A DNA stretch of 64,000 bases from Cricetomys ansorgei (GCA_026225945.1 JAMJFZ010004065.1:1-64000); one strand, 5' to 3'; counted from the first letter of the stretch, positions 11,439 to 21,240 are shown. A program made the numbers and translations. The notes: generated by a model from the sequence alone, not told the origin.

Positions 11439-13016
11439 ATATTTTACTGTCTTTACCTTGAAATGGTGGGTGTCATATCTTCACAGGGACACCTTTCTGT
11501 TTGGGATTAAAATAAAAGCAAATGAAACCTATAAAAGCCAATATACTTCTGCTTTCTGAAGTATTGTAATTCGGGAGGTTCCTAAGAGAAACCTTGAAAT
11601 AATTCTCTGGAAGGACACAGAACTCAGCAATCAGCTTCCTGTCAGTTAGGATTTATCACAGTGAAGAGTCAAATGTAGACAAAAACCATCAATAAGAAAG
11701 ACAAAGAGAGCAGACAGGGTCCAGACACAGAGTCTGCGGACCAATTGTCCTCTGCTTCTAGAACTGGCAGAGACAATGCTCCAGTCTCTCAGAAATGACA
11801 TATGTCAATAAGGATGGAGTATGGCCAAGAAGGGAGCTTACCCAAGCCTCCATGTTCAGTTTTTTCTTGAAGTTAGTAATGTAGACATAGTTGATCACTT
11901 ATGTAATTGACCTCAGTTTCTAACTTATCACAGTTCAAGCTGACATCACAGGACTCAAAGCCCCCACAGCACATCATATTTTGTAGCATATACTATATTG
12001 CATGGACTACAGACACCTCCTCTGTGAATAAATATAGATCTAGTGGACAAGTCCCAGGGCTTAGGGGCTTCTTCCCGAGAGGCTGGGAATAAAGGCTAAG
12101 CTTCTCTTCACCCAAAGTCAGTGCTTTATGAGTATTTCTTATAAATCCAAATGTTAAATTTCAAGAGACTATTTTGTTAAATTTCAAGAGTCTGTGAGCT
12201 AGTTCTCTGTCTGCCTCTCCCCTGCTGCTTCTCCTCCTGCTCCCCCCAGTGCCTCTTTGTCCCCATTACCCCCCTGACATTCTCAAGGATTGATTAGAAT
12301 GTTCTTGTAACTTTGTTATTTTCCATGGTATCCTATAAAGCAAAAGAAATTTCTAACACTCATTAGGATCAAACAAAGTAGTAGCATGTTTGGTGCCTGA
12401 CAGATAAAACAGCAATTCCTTCAAGAATTTTCAACACTCCAAGTTTGTTATAGTTCTTTAGGGCCTCCTGCTATACAATTTGGAGACTGCAATTTTACAT
12501 AACGCTTAAGTCACTACATAATAGCATTCTGCAATTGCCTCTTTCTAAATATATGCAGAAGGTTAGGTACTAGGCTTCCATATTTATGTAACATCTACTT
12601 TGGACAGTTTGAAGTATTTTATGCATGGAACAAAATCAATAATAAAGAAAAAATTAGGAAGAGGATTATTTTCTCTATTGAACAAACTAGTAAACTAGGG
12701 TTTCCAGAGTTTAACACAAGATCTAACAGACATATCTGTTGAGCCATAACAAGAGAAGCAGACCTGTTTGCCTCCGTCATGAACATGCATGCAAACAACC
12801 ATCTTTAATGGCTAGCCCATTTTTCTCTTTGTATGGATAAAACTGTTCCATGCTTATTTAAAAATATATTTTCCCATTGTATACATTATAATAGCAGAAG
12901 CAGAGAACTGTCAGCATGAACTGAAGAAATATTAATAATGACTTTAACTTATCAGAATATTTTATGATTAGCTAGGTGGAGAGAAAATTCAGGAAAGATG
13001 AAGAAAGGTTGCTGTC
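11439..13016. other. Unassigned intergenic sequence
   Basis: No gene is seen. The only local structure noticed is a 16-bp direct duplication at 12152-12167 and 12175-12190. Confidence 0.45.
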
Positions 13017-13409
13017 TGTTATGGTTTGAATAAGAATGGCCCCCATAGGCTCTTATATTTGAATGATAAGTCATCAGGGAGTGGCACTATTTGAGAAGGA
13101 TTAGAAGAAGAATTAGGAGGTGTGGCCTTGTTGGAGGAAGTGTGTCACCAAGGTGTAGGGGTGGAGGGCTTTGAGGTTTCAAAAGCCCATGGCAAGCTCA
13201 GTCTCTGTCTCTCGGTCTGTGTGTGCCTCTGCCTGTGGATCAGAATGTTCTCTCAGCCGTATTCTCTAGCACCATGCCCGCCTGCCTGCCACCCTGATGA
13301 TAATGGACCAAGCCTCTGAAACTGTAAGCAAGTCCCCATCTAAATGCTTTCTTTAACAAGAGTTGCTTTGTTCATGGTGTCTCTTCACAATAGGACAGTG
13401 ACTAAGTCA
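13017..13409 (+). mobile_element. MaLR solo LTR (MT/ORR1-like)
   Basis: It begins 'tgttatggtttgaataagaa' and carries 'atggcccccataggctctta', 'gtggccttgttggaggaagt', 'gaggtttcaaaagcccatgg', 'atgataatggaccaagcctc' and 'gaaactgtaagcaagtcccc'. It ends near 'acagtgactaagtca'. This order is diagnostic of rodent ERVL-MaLR LTRs. The A/T-rich 3' third holds the usual LTR polyadenylation region. No internal sequence is present. Confidence 0.85.
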
Positions 13410-13989
13410 CTGTCAGAACTCTAACCTCAAGAATGGAGAACTGCAACATGCAGATTTAAAGACTTACAGATAGAGGGGGCCTGACTATAGAATTTCTCTC
13501 TTGTTTCTAATTTAAAAAAATCATACCACTGAATTAAATGTGTGATGGTAAATAGAAAACAATCCTTCGACTGATTAAAGAAGAATATTATCTTATACCC
13601 ACCAGGTTGATAAGACTATAAATTGGTGCTAAATATTTTTTATGATGTGTGCCCAAATCCTTCAAGATACATCTACTATTTTCAATAGCTGTCTAATTCT
13701 TAGGACTTTATGGCATATTAGAAATGTATATAAAATTTACGTTAAATGGTAATAAGATACTCATATTATGAACATAATATATTTATTGGGATTATAAATT
13801 ATCTATTTTGATACAATGTAATACATATGATATAGAGAATACACAGAAAGGTATTAAATGGTCACAAATCATGATGACTTACAGACATAGCAATGCAAAA
13901 TGTCTTCTGGGTGGATTATTAAGTAAAAAAGGCACAGAAGCTAAAACAAAACAAAACAAAACAAATCCTTCAATTTCATACTCATTATT
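13410..13989. other. Unassigned sequence with (AAAAC)n
   Basis: AT-rich sequence; a short (AAAAC)n run lies at 13943-13966. Confidence 0.45.
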
Positions 13990-14223
13990 TTTAATTAAAG
14001 TGCTTATTTATTTTTATATGAGTGTGTGTTTTGTCTGCATGTATAAATGTGCAACAAGTGTGTACCTGATGCTCACTGAGGCCTGAAGAGGGCTCAGACA
14101 CCTGAAACTGAAGTTACAGCAGTAGGTGGTGAGCCAGCATGTGGATGCTGAAAATTGAATCCAGGTCTTCTGCAAGAGCAGACAGTGCTCTCAACCACGG
14201 AACCATCTCGTTAGCCAACCCCC
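13990..14223 (-). repeat. B2/B3-type SINE
   Basis: The plus strand shows 'gaggcctgaagagggctcag', 'gaaaattgaatccaggtctt', 'tctgcaagagcagacagtgc' and ends 'accatctcgttagccaaccc', the complement of a B2-class head. Confidence 0.8.
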
Positions 14224-14327
14224 TGCCCACCATATATTTTATAAACACAGATGCAAATAGAAGAACGACACATACCACTAGGTTAAAGTTATTTATGTGG
14301 TTATTTGGGGTCGTGATTATTGATGAC

Positions 14328-14504
14328 CAGCTTCTCCTCTACCCAGTCTCCTTCTCCCTTCCCCTTCTCCCTTCGCTTCCTTCTTTCTTCTCCTCTTTCT
14401 CCCTCTTTTTCATTTCTTCTGTTTTCATTTTTGGATTTTTTTCTTTTTATTTCTTCCTTTTTTTCCTTTTTTTGTTTTTTCTTTGTTTTGTTTTCGTTTT
14501 TGTT
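14328..14504. repeat. Polypyrimidine tract (CT-rich on + strand)
   Basis: About 175 bp are almost wholly C and T on the + strand, changing from CTCCTT-type repeats to T-rich with G interruptions. It abuts the A-tail end of the next B1 and probably grew from that tail. Confidence 0.85.
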
Positions 14505-14642
14505 TTGAGGCAGGGTTTCTCTGTTGTAACTCTGGCTGTCCTGGAACTTACTCTGTAGACCAGGCTGCCCTAGAACTCAGAGATCTGCCTGCTTCTGCCT
14601 CCCAAGTGCTGGGATTGAAGGTGTGTGCTGCCACCGCCTGGT
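14505..14642 (-). repeat. B1 SINE (GTTGTAAC variant)
   Basis: Antisense B1: 'gaggcagggtttctctgttg', 'gtcctggaacttactctgta', 'cctcccaagtgctgggattg', 'gccaccgcctgg'. Confidence 0.93.
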
Positions 14643-16640
14643 TGGAATGTTTTCTTTCGGAATTTAGGAGGAGAAAGAAGACAACGCCATCTGTATTCCT
14701 CTTAAGGACTCAATGCCGCTTTTCTCCTTGATGCCAAGTTCCTGAGGAGGCCCAGAGTCCACTGTGCAGCTGAGAAGTAGACTAGAAAAGACATTCCACT
14801 CCTTCAGCCACTTCTGGAATCACAGCTTAGTTAAATAATTGGGTTCTTTGTGCCTCTTTCAAAAGTTAAGGGACTGTTGTGTGGACAGACACATCTAATA
14901 TTTTACATATTATTGTTCCATGATATTTCAATATTATGCTTTTTTTTCTCCGCAACAGTGTAGAACAATTTCATTTTAGCTTTAATATGCACAACTAAAG
15001 TGGCTTATAGTTTCCAAGTTATTACATAATTTTTTTTCTAATTAGTTAATTCTAGGCTTTTAAAATAGTCTAATAACTGATTGAAACTTTTTAAGGAAGC
15101 CCCAAACAAGCCATATTTAAAGGCCAGGGTAAGAAAGGTGGTAACAGAAAACATTCAGTAATGATGATGCAAAGCCATCGACAACAGCCGTCATAAGGTT
15201 CTGGATCTGGCCTTGAATGCTGAATTTGATTCAGATGTTAAAGGCAGAGGCTTATGGGAACTGTTCAGTTCAGGTTAGGACATGCTGAGAGTTGGAAGTG
15301 GTACAGGCAGGACATTAATGACACTTTTGTTGTAGTAACAGCCACATAGGGCATGTCTGAGCTGGGACGATATCAACTTCATAGTATGACTGTGAAATTC
15401 TTACCATATAGTAACTGTATTTTTCAATCAATCTTTAAAAAAAATACAAATGCCACCAGCATGATTATCAGTAGTGCTTCATGAATTTGGGAGAAACTGA
15501 GGAAAGAACCATTATAGCATTGCATCCTGACTTGTTTTTATACTGTTGGAGCTTAGTGGGTCCCAGACCTAATGCTAGGAGTTCCAGGCCCAGGATTCAG
15601 GCGAGTGTGGAAGGAGGAGATTGGAATGTCTGAACAGGAGGATGGGCAGTCAAGAGTCCTGGGCAGCCATCCACTCACCTGTCTGGGACTTGACAGCTGG
15701 CTTTTAACTTTTGAGGTAGGTACTGAGGACTGACTTTGGGTCCTCCTGCTTTGACTGACTGAGTTCTCTCTCCAGGCCGCTTGAGTACCATTTAATCTTC
15801 AAAAGAATTCATTTTTGGGTCAGACTAACGAGTGACAGGGCATTTGGAATGATGCACTTCACCTTGCCCAGGTATACCTGAGCATCACCTGATGGAACTG
15901 CATGGCTTTTGGTATCACTGCTTGGTCAGGACTGAATTCTTAGTCACCTCGTCATAGCATTTGCATCTGCTTTGGAAAATATTTTAGAACAACTCAATAA
16001 CAACTTCAAGATAAAAAAAAGTCCACACACTCTACAGCTTCTTCCTTTGACATGAATGTGTAAATTGAATTCCCTCCCAAGGTTTTTTTTTTTTTTTTTA
16101 GGTTGGTTTCCCAAAAATGTTTTCATTGGCTTTAGAAAACTAAAACACACCAGTGTTTGGGTGACTAATACTTCCTGTAAAATAAAGATAGATCAACACA
16201 TAATTAAGTTCTGGCTCAACTGTAATTGTTGTCTTGGAAACAGTTTTGGGTCTGAATACGGTTATGTTAATGAAAGTCTCCCGGATTCCTACCAATGATC
16301 CAGTTGATTAATCAGGCCAGGCTACCCACTTAAAAGGGCTAACAAACAAACACCACAACAAACAATTTCCTGAGAGAACAGTGAGAGGAGGAACAGGGAT
16401 AAATCTCTGATTAGTTATTCCTTAGTGCTCCTAAGTATTACAGTCGGAGGAGTAGGCGACAAGTGTTTTTGGGATTGTTTGTGGTTTTCGAAGATCCTTC
16501 CTGTATAGCACTAAACAGAGCACAGGGCTGCATACACAACATTGTGAAGAATCCCTGCCACTGCTCCTTGAGAACAACACCCCAGTGATTTCTCAGTCCA
16601 GCGCCCTGTCTCCCGCAGTTTCGTAGGAAGTTGTACTTAA
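14643..16640. other. Upstream flank of RNF217, unassigned
   Basis: AT-rich, with an 18-T run at 16082-16099. No SINE is seen in the 2 kb immediately upstream of the CpG island, unlike the rest of the window, which may mean it carries regulatory sequence. No exon is recognised. Confidence 0.4.
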
Positions 16641-16773
16641 AGCACAGCCTAAAGGGGCTCCTGCCGGCGCTCAAGGATTTGGCTGTGGCCAAGTGTGAAC
16701 TCTGGGCGTGAGAGCGCATCTCGGCTTAGATCACACTCACTCGGGTGTGCGTGCGAGTGTGTGCGTGGGTGCC

Positions 16774-16795
16774 CGCGCGCGTGTGTGTACGTGTA
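16774..16795. promoter_or_regulatory. Alternating purine/pyrimidine tract, Z-DNA candidate
   Basis: Twenty-two consecutive nucleotides alternate pyrimidine and purine (CG steps, then TG steps, then TACGTGTA). A further GTGTGC/GTGCG-rich stretch extends it to the left from 16744. CG and TG steps are the best Z-DNA formers. It lies at the upstream edge of the promoter island. Confidence 0.6.
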
Positions 16796-17002
16796 GGGAG
16801 GTGTGCACCAAAGGGGTGGGGTGAGTGGGCGGGAGCAGGGCCCTAGGTGCAGCACGAGGGGAGGGAGGTCGCCCGCTCCCGCCTCTCTCCCCCCCACCCC
16901 CGGGGGCACAAGCGGCTGCTCTCGGCCGGTCCTCCTCTCGGTGACGCCACAGGCCTCGCGACCCTCGGATCGCCGGCCGCGCGCCCAGCCGCGGGGACAG
17001 GG

Positions 17003-17017
17003 ATGGCGCAGGACTGA
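17003..17017 (+). other. Candidate minimal uORF (4 codons)
   Basis: An ATG with G at -3 and G at +4 opens a frame of four codons (Met-Ala-Gln-Asp) and a TGA. It matters only if transcription starts upstream of it, which is unproven. Confidence 0.3.
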
Positions 17018-17335
17018 CGGTCTCCTCCACACGGGACTCCTCCGCCCCTCTCGGGGCTTGCGGGACCTCGGCACCGCCCCGACCTGCATGCGGGCCGGGC
17101 ACCCGCAGCCTGCGGCCCTCGGCGTCCCCGAGGCGGTGCCCGGCCGCGCCGGAGGACGAGGAGGAGGAGGAGGAGCCGGCTACCCGCGCGCTGCGGCCCG
17201 GGAGCACGGGCTCCCCGGAGGGAGCTTGGGGCGTCCCGGCCCCGGAGGAGGGACCCGGAAGCAGAAGCGCCGCTGCGAGTGGAGCCGAGCCGCTGCCCGC
17301 GCTGCCCGGCGCCGGCTGGGGGTCCCGGCGGCTGG

Positions 17336-17392
17336 ATGGGCGGCGGCGGCGCGGGCCGCGGGCGGCGATGGGCGAGGAGCAGAGCACGGTGA
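17336..17392 (+). other. uORF overlapping the RNF217 start codon
   Basis: An ATG 32 nt before the main ATG is out of frame with it and opens 18 codons, ending with TGA at 17390-17392, 25 nt past the A of the main start. Its context has G at +4 but T at -3, so it is weaker than the main start. It lies so close to the coding start that it is very likely in the mRNA. Such overlapping uORFs usually lower translation by consuming scanning ribosomes; that effect is inferred here. Confidence 0.55.
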
Positions 17393-18171
17393 GCGGCGGC
17401 GGCGGGCCCCGGGAGGCGCGGGCCTCTGCCGGGGGCTCGGCGGGCCGGCCCGAGTCCCCCAGGCCGCGAGGGGACCGCGCCGGGGCGCCCGGGCCGCGCG
17501 CCTCCTCCTCGGAGCCGAGCGGCGGTGGCTGCGGAAGAGACCCGGACTGCGTGGTCGCGAGCGCCCAGGAGCCTGCGAGCAATCGGGCCACGGCGGGGCA
17601 GTCTGCGGGGCTGCCACTCACCGGGCCCCTCGACCCCCAGAGTTTGGAACTGCAGCTGGAGCGGGAGCCGGAGGGAGCGGGGCAACGGGAGGCACCCCCG
17701 GGCAAGCAGCTCCCCGACGGGCTGCTCCTGGACGTGCTGGCCCAGCGACACCCGCCCCCCGCCAAGCCGCAAGTCTTCTGTTCGGTGTACTGCGTGGAGA
17801 GCGACCTGCCCGAGGCCCCCTCCGCCGAGTCATTGTCGCCGCCGGAGTCCCCATCTCGAGCTCCGCCGGGGCCGATTCCCGCCAGCCCGCCGTCCTCCTT
17901 CCCCAGCTCTCCGCTGTCGCTCCCGGCTGACCCCCTCTCCCCCGACGGCAGCAGGATCGAGCTGGAGTTCTACCTGGCTCCGGAGCCCTTCTCCGTGCCT
18001 GGCCTATTAGGAGCTCCACCCTACTCTGGCCTGGGCGGGGTAGGGGACCCCTACGCGCCCCTCATGGTGCTGATGTGCCGGGTGTGCCTGGAAGACAAGC
18101 CCATCAAGCCCCTGCCCTGCTGCAAGAAGGCGGTGTGCGAGGAGTGCCTCAAAATCTACCTGAGCTCCCAG
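17368..18171 (+). CDS. RNF217: RNF217, coding exon 1 (N-terminus and start of RING1)
   Basis: First coding exon of RNF217, an RBR (RING1-IBR-RING2) E3 ubiquitin ligase that transfers ubiquitin through a RING2 thioester; it is reported to drive degradation of the iron exporter ferroportin. The exon gives 268 codons and ends in phase 0. Residues 1-115 are a Gly/Ser/Pro/Ala-rich, probably disordered region. Residues 118-146 hold a conserved 'LLLDVLAQ' and 'VFCSVYCVESDLPEA' block; 151-195 are Pro/Ser-rich; 197-232 contain 'IELEFYLAPEPFSVPGLLG'. RING1 opens with C237-x2-C240, then C251/C252 and C257-x2-C260. The start MGEEQSTVSG matches my recollection of the mammalian orthologues and has G at -3 and +4. 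The remaining RING1 ligands, IBR, RING2 with its catalytic Cys, and the C-terminal transmembrane segment must come from exons beyond this window. The N-terminal Pro/Ala tract differs in length between species, as expected for GC-rich low-complexity coding DNA. Confidence 0.96.
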
Positions 18172-18177
18172 GTAACT
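18169..18177 (+). other. RNF217: Exon 1 splice donor
   Basis: CAG|GTAACT. The exon side and the GTAA are good, but position +5 is C where G is strongly preferred. The exon ends after codon 268 (Gln), exactly where the conserved protein continues with Val-Gln-Leu in orthologues. Confidence 0.85.
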
Positions 18178-18249
18178 TCCACTGCTCTCTTTCCACCCTC
18201 AGCCTCATTCACACCATGCCAAAGCACTGGTGAGGAGACTCCCCTCTAA
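18172..18249 (+). other. RNF217: Open readthrough frame past the exon 1 donor
   Basis: If intron 1 is retained, the frame stays open for 25 more codons and stops with TAA at 18247-18249. A canonical AATAAA lies at 18528-18533. Together these could make a 293-residue product with only the first half of RING1, without ligase activity. No transcript evidence is available. Confidence 0.3.
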
Positions 18250-18970
18250 GCTTCCCAGCAAGGGAGAGGTGACAGGGCCCGCTAACCCAGGGCCTTCTAG
18301 CAATTGCTACCGTCTTAGTTGTTATTAAGTGTGTTTTTACCCGCACTGGTTTATTGGCTGGTTAACTCTGCCCTGAGCTTTAGGTTTTGGTTGGCAGCCG
18401 CGGGAGGAATGAGGTGGATTGCCCTCTGATTATTTCTTGTGTAGATTGCATGCAAGAGCTTGCTCTGAGGAGAGAATGACTGCCTCACTGGCCTGGCATC
18501 CCAGAAACTAACAGACACTGAGCATAAAATAAATATTTGTGGAGCTGGTGAAGAGAAGGGTTGGAATTAGTATGTCAGGACTGTGATACCTGCACTTTAA
18601 ACTTGTTCTCTTTGTATATCTAGAGAAGGAATGTAAATGAAAAAAAAATTAACTCTTGCTCACTTTTCAGTTTTCCACACTAAAGTTAAAATACTTTTTT
18701 TCCCCACTGAATTTTTAAGCCAGCACAGTACTTTCTTTCCACAAGAGAGAAACAAAACAGAAAGAGCCAAACAAAGCAAAGAGAGACCAGAGGTTTAACC
18801 AAAACAAGCGGCCACTGAACGTGCCTCCTTTCACCCTCTTTTGGAGAGCTTGTTGGTTTTTTTTCTTGGAAAGCTTGAGAAACATAGCAGCCCTCCTTCA
18901 CGGTTTTCAGTCTGTGGTGTTTCTGCCAGTGTTTTGCACAATCCCTAATGCCCTTTGATCCCATGTCTGA
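18250..18970. other. Intron 1 proximal sequence, unassigned
   Basis: No repeat is recognised in the first 700 bp of the intron. Intronic sequence next to a CpG-island promoter is a common place for regulatory sites; none is identified here. Confidence 0.4.
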
Positions 18971-18974
18971 TTGT

Positions 18975-19150
18975 CCTGGCCCTAGTCATCTTTCAAAACC
19001 TTGTCTGTTCAGGTGCCAGGTCTTCTGGGACGCCTTGCCTCATCCCTCCAGGCCCCTGCTCATATGTTTTAAAAATTTGTCTTCAAATCTCCTCAGCACT
19101 GAAATAGTTCCCTTCCTGCCTGTTTGTCTTGCTAGACTATCTGGATGTCA
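18975..19150 (+). mobile_element. L2 LINE 3' fragment, degraded
   Basis: It resembles the L2 3' region in sense: 'catctttcaaaaccttgtct', 'ggacgccttgcctcatccct', 'tttgtcttgctagactatct'. The copy is ancient and highly diverged. Confidence 0.45.
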
Positions 19151-19664
19151 GTTTCCAGTCTGAATTGGGTGGTTTCAGATGTTGTATGTACTGGCTGAAG
19201 CAAAACGAACAGGGCTCTGAACAGTGTGGTGCCTGTATATTTTGTGGCAACTCCATTGCTGGAGTCTGGTCTGAAAGTGTGTATTGTGCCCAACTGAAAA
19301 TGCAAAGGCAAACTTGTACAGAATGGAATGTTATACCAACAGGAGCTTGGCCCAAATGACTGAGATTATCCAAACCCCTGTGAGAGACCGTGGTGTCTGT
19401 TTTAGGATTTATCCACCAGCAGAGATTTAAAACAGGAGGAATGTCTGCAGCTTGTTTGTGGTCGTTTCTATGACATCACCCTTGTACAGATAGTGCTGCT
19501 GTCTCTGTATAGAGCCTTGTGGTGGGATTCAGACATTCCCAAAATATGGGCCTTTCTCCGGAGAAGTCATGGTGAGAGCAGATATGTTCAGAAAATAGTA
19601 CAGAGTAGCACATAAAGAGACGTCAACACTAACACCAAGCAGCACCTAACTATTTATTCGCTAT
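19151..19664. other. Unassigned intron sequence
   Basis: A 76-codon open frame at 19129-19359 is cysteine- and tryptophan-containing but matches nothing known to me and has no splice or conservation support. Confidence 0.35.
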
Positions 19665-19806
19665 TTATTTACTTATTGACAGAATCTTACTGTGTAGCTC
19701 AGTCTGGCCTTGAACTGGCTAGGTACCCCAGGTTGGCCTTGAACTTTTGAGCTTTCTGCCTCTGTTTCCTGAGTTCTGGGATTAACTTTGTCCTACCATG
19801 CCCACC
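19665..19806 (-). repeat. B1/B4-like SINE, diverged
   Basis: Antisense B1-like order: 'tactgtgtagctcagtctgg', an inserted or duplicated 'ccaggttggccttgaacttt', then 'gagttctgggattaactttg'. Confidence 0.65.
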
Positions 19807-20327
19807 TCTAGCCCTGACCTACTAAGTGCTGGATACAAACACCAGCCGGTTTCAAAGTTCAAGGTTGGTACTCCTGATGGGTTGGTATGGAGCCCACCGT
19901 TTGATTTCCTTACACTAGGCAAGGGCTCCAAAGCAATTTTCTTTTCTTTTTGTCGTTATAAGTTAGTTTCAGGAAGCTGGTGTTTTGAGGTGTACTGAGA
20001 AGCGAGTTGAGTGACTAGTTCTTTTAGCACATACCAGCGAAAACTCCTTTGAAGTGACAGCAGTGTCTGAAACGTGTCTGCGATCTTTGTGGCATCAGTG
20101 TTCCTGACCTTCCCGAGCAACTGGCAGAACTTTCAACAGCAAGAAATAGGCATTATTTAAAATAGTCACAGCACAGATGAAGTCCAGAATGCCAGGCGTG
20201 CTTCTATCTCAGGGCTGTGTACTTGTTCCCTGTGTCTAGTTCCCTCTCTGACCCTCTGCTGGTTCCATCTACCACCCCTACCTCTGGACTCGTATTCGAG
20301 TACTATCCTTTGTGGTCTTCACTGAGT
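19807..20327. other. Unassigned intron sequence
   Basis: No gene or recognisable repeat. Confidence 0.4.
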
Positions 20328-20634
20328 GTCTTTGTATGTGTGCATGTGTGTTTGTGGGTTTGCACGTTTGTGCACTTGCACGGAAGCCAGAGGAGGACAT
20401 TGGAAGTCCTGCTCTCACCACCCTCTGTATTCCTTTGAGACAGAGTTTCTGGCTGAACCTGAAGCTTGCTCTTTTCCCATGGGCTGTCTGGCTGAGTTCC
20501 TGGATCCCACTCATCTTTGCTTTCAATGCTGGGGTTACAGGCATGCTTTGCTTTTTTTATGTGGATGCTGGGGATTCAAACTCAGGTCCTCATACCTGTG
20601 CAGCAAGTTCCTACCAACCGAGCCATCTCGGAAG
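20328..20634 (-). repeat. Long B3/B4-type SINE
   Basis: The plus strand carries 'gccagaggaggacattggaa', a B1-like 'caatgctggggttacaggca' middle, and ends with the complement of a tRNA-like head, 'ctaccaaccgagccatctcg'. Confidence 0.7.
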
Positions 20635-21240
20635 TCTTTGTGACCACCTTTTAAAAGTTGAGCCTTATCAACACTCCCTGTGCCTCTTCCTGGGGTTTAA
20701 TTTCTCTACTTAGTACTAATAAATACCCTATCTTGTACCTAAGTAGTTAACTCCTATAAAGACAGGAGTTTGCATATGTTTTTTAAAATTTCTGCCTATT
20801 TAACATATAACAGATATTTGCTCAATTGTTTTTGAGTTTGTAAGGAACCTGAGGCCACTCCATAAAGCTTGGGGGCTAAATTTTGCTCTGAATATTTTGA
20901 TATTTAAAATAAAAGACAAAGACTTAAAGCAGATAAATGAAGTAGGCTACATTTGTTATTAGATCTAAAAGAGTTGAAGCAAACTTTTAGCTTATACAAA
21001 CCTGTCTTTTTCCATTGGGTAACATACAGGATTGTGGTTGCAATACTTCTGATGTGATCTTAAGTTTTCAGATCTGGTCATCTTTATATTCAGAGGTTTG
21101 TGTTTCATGGTCATCTGTGCCTGGATCTCATCATTGGTGAAATTTAACTGTAAACAGTGATCTGTAGAGACCTCACCAGTGCCCTGGTCAAACCATGTCT
21201 AAGGGTGTGGTTGCTTCCTTACTCAACCAAGGCAAAAGGG
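20635..21240. other. Unassigned intron sequence
   Basis: AT-rich; no gene or repeat is recognised. Confidence 0.4.

Larger units (their letters stand above)
16650..18175. promoter_or_regulatory. RNF217: CpG island, RNF217 promoter and first exon
   Basis: GC content and CpG frequency rise abruptly near 16650 and fall just after the exon 1 donor at 18172; flanking DNA is CpG-poor. No TATA box is seen, consistent with a dispersed CpG-island promoter. Possible factor sites: a GC box GGGCGG at 16827-16832, a CACCC/C-rich block near 16890-16902, and a CRE-like TGACGCCA at 16942-16949. RNF217 expression has been linked in the literature to TET1-dependent demethylation of its promoter, which would act on this island. 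The start site cannot be fixed from sequence; it probably lies within 16800-17250. Confidence 0.85.

Noticed and set aside
14139..14731. Phe/Ser/Leu-rich frames of 62-139 codons
   Set aside because: They are translations of the polypyrimidine tract and the adjacent B1 element.
16737..17772. Open frames over 300 codons on the minus strand across the CpG island
   Set aside because: They are Arg/Pro/Gly/Ala-rich, exist in more than one frame at once, and mirror GC-rich coding sequence on the other strand. They look like stop-poor GC artefacts.
17525..18010. 161-codon + strand frame inside exon 1
   Set aside because: It overlaps RNF217 in a different frame, has no conserved motif, and is explained by GC composition.
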